40,288 nucleotides of DNA from an uncultured Altererythrobacter sp. (GTDB lineage Bacteria > Pseudomonadota > Alphaproteobacteria > Sphingomonadales > Sphingomonadaceae), in the NCBI GenBank assembly GCA_946886565.1, contig CAMPIX010000020.1, positions 1-40,288 of the forward strand, written 5' to 3'. Numbering within the stretch: position 1 is the stretch's first letter; each line of letters opens with the position of its first letter. A program made the translations under genes and the position numbers. Positions 37,187-40,288 of the stretch are shown here, in pieces. The notes under the pieces were generated by a model. That model was not told the DNA's origin, searched no databases, and saw nothing but the letters and a program-made list of their open reading frames with translations.

Positions 37187-37921
37187 GTGGGGAAGGGAAG
37201 CACTATCCGCCGCCGCCTTCGCGGGCGCATAGAGCAGCGCCGCCGCCGTGAACGCCCAACCTGCGCCGCCGAGCCAGCCGGCCACGGCATCGGTTGGAAA
37301 GTGCACGCCGAGCAGCACCCGGCTCCAGGCGACCAGCAGCGAGATCGCCATCGCCGCGCCGATCACGGTGTAGCGCACCGAGTGCCGCCGGCTCAGCGCG
37401 GCGAACGCCAGCGCCATCCCGATATAGACTACCGCCGCGTTGAAGCTGTGGCCCGAGGGGAAGCTCTCGCCGCCGGCCTCCATCAGGTGCGGCACGATCT
37501 GCGGCCGCTCGCGCCCGACGAGGAGCTTGAGACCGGTGTTGACCAGCCAGCCCGCAATCACCGTCATCGCGAACAGCATGGCCTCGCGCCGCAACTTGAG
37601 GAACAGGAGCGCGACCACGGCGCCGATCGCGAAGAGGTTGCGCAGGAACACGCCGCCGAGCGCGGTGACGTCGCGAACGATCTCGCGCACCAGCGCCGGG
37701 CCGACGAGGCCGAGTTGCTCGCCGGTCCGCGCCGAGAGCAGGCCGATCCGGTCGAAGCTGCCCGCATGCCCGCCGAGCACCAGCCAGACAATCGCCGCGA
37801 AGCCGAGCCAGCATACCGCGCCGGCCGTCAGCGCCTTGCGGCGATCGATCGTGAAGCCGCGCGCCGGGATGCGGACGGTTTCGGCGGGGAGGTGGCGCGG
37901 ATCGCGGATTGTGTCGTCCAT
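37148..37921 (-). CDS. PAP2-family phosphatase, membrane-bound
   Basis: Acid-phosphatase-fold enzyme that dephosphorylates lipid phosphates such as phosphatidate or undecaprenyl pyrophosphate. The 257 residues have about six membrane helices. The full three-part motif is KLLVGRERP, then FPSGHSFNAAVVY, then SRVLLGVHFPTDAVAGW, so the catalytic His and supporting Arg and Asp are present. A helix-rich N-terminal region with DRIGLLSARTGEQLG precedes it. Start ATG 37921 is taken because further upstream residues are unrelated low-complexity coding. The last ~12 residues (HPAHPEERSKPHG) come from the repeat at 37068-37186. It is divergent from the photolyase gene with only 41 bases between starts. 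Confidence 0.9.
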   Translation of the reverse strand: MDDTIRDPRHLPAETVRIPARGFTIDRRKALTAGAVCWLGFAAIVWLVLGGHAGSFDRIGLLSARTGEQLGLVGPALVREIVRDVTALGGVFLRNLFAIGAVVALLFLKLRREAMLFAMTVIAGWLVNTGLKLLVGRERPQIVPHLMEAGGESFPSGHSFNAAVVYIGMALAFAALSRRHSVRYTVIGAAMAISLLVAWSRVLLGVHFPTDAVAGWLGGAGWAFTAAALLYAPAKAAADSASLPHPAHPEERSKPHG

Positions 37922-37928
37922 GCGACAA

Positions 37929-37953
37929 GGAACCGCCGCATTCGGCCACCGTT
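37929..37953 (+). promoter_or_regulatory. EcfG (general stress response) promoter for the photolyase gene
   Basis: GGAAC (37929-37933), 16 bases, then CGTT (37950-37953) matches exactly the alphaproteobacterial EcfG consensus GGAAC-N16/17-CGTT. It sits in the 41-base gap before phrB. The -10 ends 9 bases before ATG 37963, so transcription would start within a few bases of the start codon and the message would be almost leaderless. On the other strand the same bases give GGAAC-N16-GGTT, one base from the consensus, facing the PAP2 gene. A chance match within a 41-base gap is very unlikely. Confidence 0.7.
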
Positions 37954-37962
37954 CCACCGGGC

Positions 37963-39342
37963 ATGACATCTCCGCAGATCGTCTGGCTGCGGCGCGACCT
38001 GCGCCTGGCCGACCAGCCCGCACTCCACGCCGCCGCAGCCGCCGGCCCGGTCATCCCGGTGTTCGTGCTCGACGACGAGGCGGCGGGCGACCACGCCTGT
38101 GGCGGCGCGGCGCGCTGGTGGCTGCACCATTCGCTCGAAAGCCTCGACGCCTCGCTGGGCCGGCACCGCTCGCGGATCGTGCTGCGCAAGGGGGGCGCGG
38201 TCGAGCATCTGACCGCGATCGCAAATACGACGGGCGCCGAATGCGTTCATGCGATCCGGCACTACGAGCCGTGGTGGCAGGAGGCCGAGAGCCGGCTGGG
38301 CGCCGAGCTCGATCTCAAGCTCTACGACGGCAACTATCTGATGCCCCCCGGCGCGGTGACGACGGGGGCGGGCGAGCCGTACAAGATCTACACGCCCTTC
38401 TCGAAGGCAATGCTCGGCGTCATGCCGCCGCGTGAAACGCTGGGCGAGCCCGAGACGATCCGGTCGCCGGACGATTGGCCCGATGGCGATGCGTTGGCGG
38501 ACTGGCACCTCCAGCCGCGCAAGCCCGACTGGGCGGGGGGGCTGCGCGATTTCTGGGAGGTGGGCGAGCAAGCGGCGCACGATCGGCTCGCGCGGTGGGC
38601 TGGCGATGTCGCGGACTACGACGAGAGCCGGAACCTGCCTTCGATCGACGGCTCATCGCGTCTCTCGCCGCACCTGCACTGGGGCGAGATTTCGCCCGCG
38701 CAGGTCTGGCACGCGCTCAAGGGGCGGCGCGGGAAGGGGTGGGAGACTTTCGCGAAAGAACTGATCTGGCGCGATTACGCGCAGAACGTGATCTGCCAGT
38801 TTCCGGACTACGCCCGGGAAAGCTATCGCGACGGCTATTCCGGCCTGTGGCGCGATCCGAACCGCGGCCGTTTGATCGCGGAGGATCTCGAGGCATGGCA
38901 ACGGGGCCGCACCGGCTATCCGATCGTCGATGCCGGAATGCGCCAGCTATGGCAGACCGGGTGGATGCACAATCGCGTGCGGATGATCGCGGCGAGCTTC
39001 CTGGTGAAGCACCTGTTGATCGACTGGCGCGTCGGCGAACGGTGGTTCTGGGACTGCCTGGTCGATGCCGACTACGGCAACAACGGCGTCAACTGGCAGT
39101 GGATTTCGGGCACCGGCGTCGACAGCAACATGTTCGTGCGGATCATGGCGCCGCTGAGCCAGAGCGAGAAGTTCGACGCGGCGAACTATATCCGCGAATA
39201 CGTGCCCGAGCTGGCCGAGCTGTCCGACGCCGAAATCCACGATCCGCCCGACGACCGGCGCGGCGACTATCCGGTCAAGATGATCGGCCACAAGGAAGCG
39301 CGCGAGCGCGCGCTCTCAGCCTACCGCGAGGCCAGGAACTAG
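37963..39342 (+). CDS. phrB: Deoxyribodipyrimidine photolyase (class I CPD type)
   Basis: Uses blue light and reduced FAD to split cyclobutane pyrimidine dimers. The 459 residues have the N-terminal alpha/beta domain (IVWLRRDLRLADQPALHAAA) that binds an antenna pigment. The helical FAD domain follows: SRLSPHLHWGEISPAQVW, ELIWRDYAQNVICQFPDY, GRTGYPIVDAGMRQLWQTGW, HNRVRMIAASFLVKHLLIDW, and DADYGNNGVNWQWISGTG. These segments carry the FAD-binding and Trp electron-transfer residues of class I enzymes. Length is normal. The start ATG 37963 fits the family N-terminus. The stop TAG shares the palindrome CTAG with the convergent gene's stop. Confidence 0.95.
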   Translation: MTSPQIVWLRRDLRLADQPALHAAAAAGPVIPVFVLDDEAAGDHACGGAARWWLHHSLESLDASLGRHRSRIVLRKGGAVEHLTAIANTTGAECVHAIRHYEPWWQEAESRLGAELDLKLYDGNYLMPPGAVTTGAGEPYKIYTPFSKAMLGVMPPRETLGEPETIRSPDDWPDGDALADWHLQPRKPDWAGGLRDFWEVGEQAAHDRLARWAGDVADYDESRNLPSIDGSSRLSPHLHWGEISPAQVWHALKGRRGKGWETFAKELIWRDYAQNVICQFPDYARESYRDGYSGLWRDPNRGRLIAEDLEAWQRGRTGYPIVDAGMRQLWQTGWMHNRVRMIAASFLVKHLLIDWRVGERWFWDCLVDADYGNNGVNWQWISGTGVDSNMFVRIMAPLSQSEKFDAANYIREYVPELAELSDAEIHDPPDDRRGDYPVKMIGHKEARERALSAYREARN

Positions 39343-39755
39343 GCTGCGACGATCCGCCGCACCATCAGCCGTTTGGCAACGAGCACCGCGACCAGCGGCA
39401 ACACCGCACCCGCAGCAAGCATCCAGTCGGGATGCGAGAACAGCTGCGTCGTCCACACGCTCACCAAGGCGATCACGAGCCCGACGATCCACGCCATCAG
39501 CACGCGGCCCGACATCGCGATCGCCGCACAGGCTCCGGCGAGCGCACCGAGGAACCAGGCGGCCGCCACCGCGACCTTGGCCTCGGTCGGCACCAGTTCC
39601 ATCAGCCGCGCCTGGTCTTCCGGCCTGGAAAGGTCGAGCCCTTCGGGCGGTGGGAAGATCGCATGCCCGATACCCTCGACCACCATCACGACCGCCATCG
39701 CCACCAGAATGCCGCCCGCCACCGCGAGCGCGTTGCGCACCATCGGATTGTTCAT
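39339..39755 (-). CDS. Small membrane protein of unknown function
   Basis: The 138-residue product has about four hydrophobic helices (residues 8-30, 60-82, 84-100, 108-128) and small Ala/Gly/Val-rich loops; I do not recognise a named family. A proline-containing loop with PPPEGLDLSRPEDQARLMEL separates helices 1 and 2. The start is ATG 39755. Its stop codon and that of phrB share the 4 bases 39339-39342, so the genes converge with a 4-base overlap and must interfere transcriptionally. Gene context (photolyase and cfa-like neighbours) suggests an envelope or light-stress link, which is inference. Confidence 0.7.
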   Translation of the reverse strand: MNNPMVRNALAVAGGILVAMAVVMVVEGIGHAIFPPPEGLDLSRPEDQARLMELVPTEAKVAVAAAWFLGALAGACAAIAMSGRVLMAWIVGLVIALVSVWTTQLFSHPDWMLAAGAVLPLVAVLVAKRLMVRRIVAA

Positions 39756-39841
39756 CGCGCCTGTCTCCCCTTCGCGCCCGGCGTCATGTGTAGCATGTAA
39801 GCGTATGGTTACGCACTGAGGATTGTGGATTCTGCGATGCT

Positions 39842-39865
39842 TGAACCGCGCCGCGGGCCGGTTCA
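39842..39865. promoter_or_regulatory. Inverted repeat upstream of the cfa-like gene
   Basis: TGAACC (39842-39847) and GGTTCA (39860-39865) form a perfect 6+6 inverted repeat with a G+C-rich 12-base spacer. It ends 11 bases before the cfa-like start, in the 121-base gap it shares with the divergent membrane-protein gene. It could be an operator or a leader stem-loop covering the ribosome-binding site. The binding factor is unknown. Confidence 0.35.
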
Positions 39866-39876
39866 TAGGTTCGCCG

Positions 39877-40288
39877 ATGAACGCTGAAGGGCTAGGCAGG
39901 GGCGAACCCCTTCTCACCGGCGGCGCCCGGTTCGAGCGCAGCCCGGGAATGCTTGCGCGCCTGTTCGCGCCGGGTTTCCACAAGATACTCGACCGGATCG
40001 ACGCGGGGCTGGAGAGTGGCTCCGTCACCGGCCACTTGCCCGACGGGACCACGCGTCTGCTCGGCGGGCGGGCGCCGGGCTTCGAAGCCGAGATCACCAT
40101 CCGCGACTGGCGCGCGCTGATGCGGCTCGCCACCAACGGCTCGATCGGCTGGTATCAGGCGTGGGAGGCGGGCGAGTGGGACAGCCCCGATCCGGTGCCG
40201 CTCTTCGCATTGTTCATGGCCAACGGCGACGCGCTGGGCGACACCGGCCGCGCGCACGGCCCGTTCCGCTGGGCGGCGCGGCTGGCGC
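39877..40288 (+). CDS. cfa: Cyclopropane-fatty-acyl-phospholipid synthase-like methyltransferase, 3' end outside window
   Basis: Members add a methylene group from SAM to unsaturated fatty acids of membrane phospholipids. Only the first 137 residues are present, from ATG 39877 to the window edge, without a stop. They match the N-terminal domain of Cfa-family enzymes: LARLFAPGFHKILDRIDAGL, SVTGHLPDGTTRLLGGRAPG, and ITIRDWRALMRLATNGSIGW followed by YQAWEAGEWDSPDPVPLFAL. The SAM-binding part lies beyond the window, so activity cannot be judged. Photolyase and cfa genes are often grouped and stress- or singlet-oxygen-regulated in alphaproteobacteria, which fits this position. Confidence 0.8.
   Translation, partial: MNAEGLGRGEPLLTGGARFERSPGMLARLFAPGFHKILDRIDAGLESGSVTGHLPDGTTRLLGGRAPGFEAEITIRDWRALMRLATNGSIGWYQAWEAGEWDSPDPVPLFALFMANGDALGDTGRAHGPFRWAARLA

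Overview
This window looks like a chromosomal segment from an alphaproteobacterium of the Sphingomonadales, most likely Erythrobacteraceae or a close relative. The grounds are the high G+C content (about two thirds by eye), a bamD-recN-ligA block, sdhC-sdhD-sdhA, a fused-type KorA with KorB, and an apparent EcfG-type stress promoter. The assignment is inference; no 16S rRNA or tRNA gene was seen. Both ends cut genes: proA at the left and a cyclopropane-fatty-acid-synthase-like gene at the right.

Layout. 1-3395: proline biosynthesis, with proC-proA leftward and proB rightward around a shared promoter region that carries a perfect palindrome. 3396-4027: no gene, but two nested decayed inverted repeats. 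4028-10433: bamD, then recN, an esterase-like lipoprotein, a GNAT acetyltransferase and ligA, the last four joined by three successive 4-base ATGA overlaps. A palindromic repeat sits in frame inside ligA. 10434-13429: a composite repeat, a DUF2459 membrane protein, prmA, a GIY-YIG nuclease gene inside a near-perfect 33-bp inverted repeat, and a short-chain dehydrogenase. 13482-16176: sdhC-sdhD-sdhA without sdhB. 16190-17219: a small accessory insertion with an A+T-richer orphan gene and a parDE toxin-antitoxin pair. 17220-27190: a putative metallopeptidase lipoprotein, a diguanylate cyclase, a periplasmic cyclophilin, an FMN-dependent 2-hydroxyacid oxidase, a BlaI/M56 regulatory pair, a YpfJ-like metallopeptidase with a small exported partner, 3-hydroxybutyrate dehydrogenase and an M28 peptidase. 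27269-32118: guaB, a repeat pair abutting rsmB, a TPR protein, rppH and an HSL-family esterase. 32290-35308: korA-korB. 35311-35779: a GxxExxY gene with a nonsense mutation inside a second 33-bp inverted repeat. 36015-40288: a DUF457 membrane protein, a PAP2 phosphatase, a class I photolyase behind an EcfG-like promoter, a small membrane protein and the start of a cfa-like gene.

Theme. Most genes are core metabolism and repair: proline and GMP synthesis, the TCA cycle through succinate dehydrogenase and 2-oxoglutarate:ferredoxin oxidoreductase, outer-membrane assembly, and RecN, LigA and photolyase. The unusual layer is repetitive DNA. At least four repeat families occur. Two copies enclose a nuclease-fold gene, one entered the ligA reading frame, one forms the sequence just upstream of the rsmB start, and others supply the last residues and stop codons of neighbouring genes. 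The nuclease-in-inverted-repeat cassettes are the best candidates here for a little-described mobile system.
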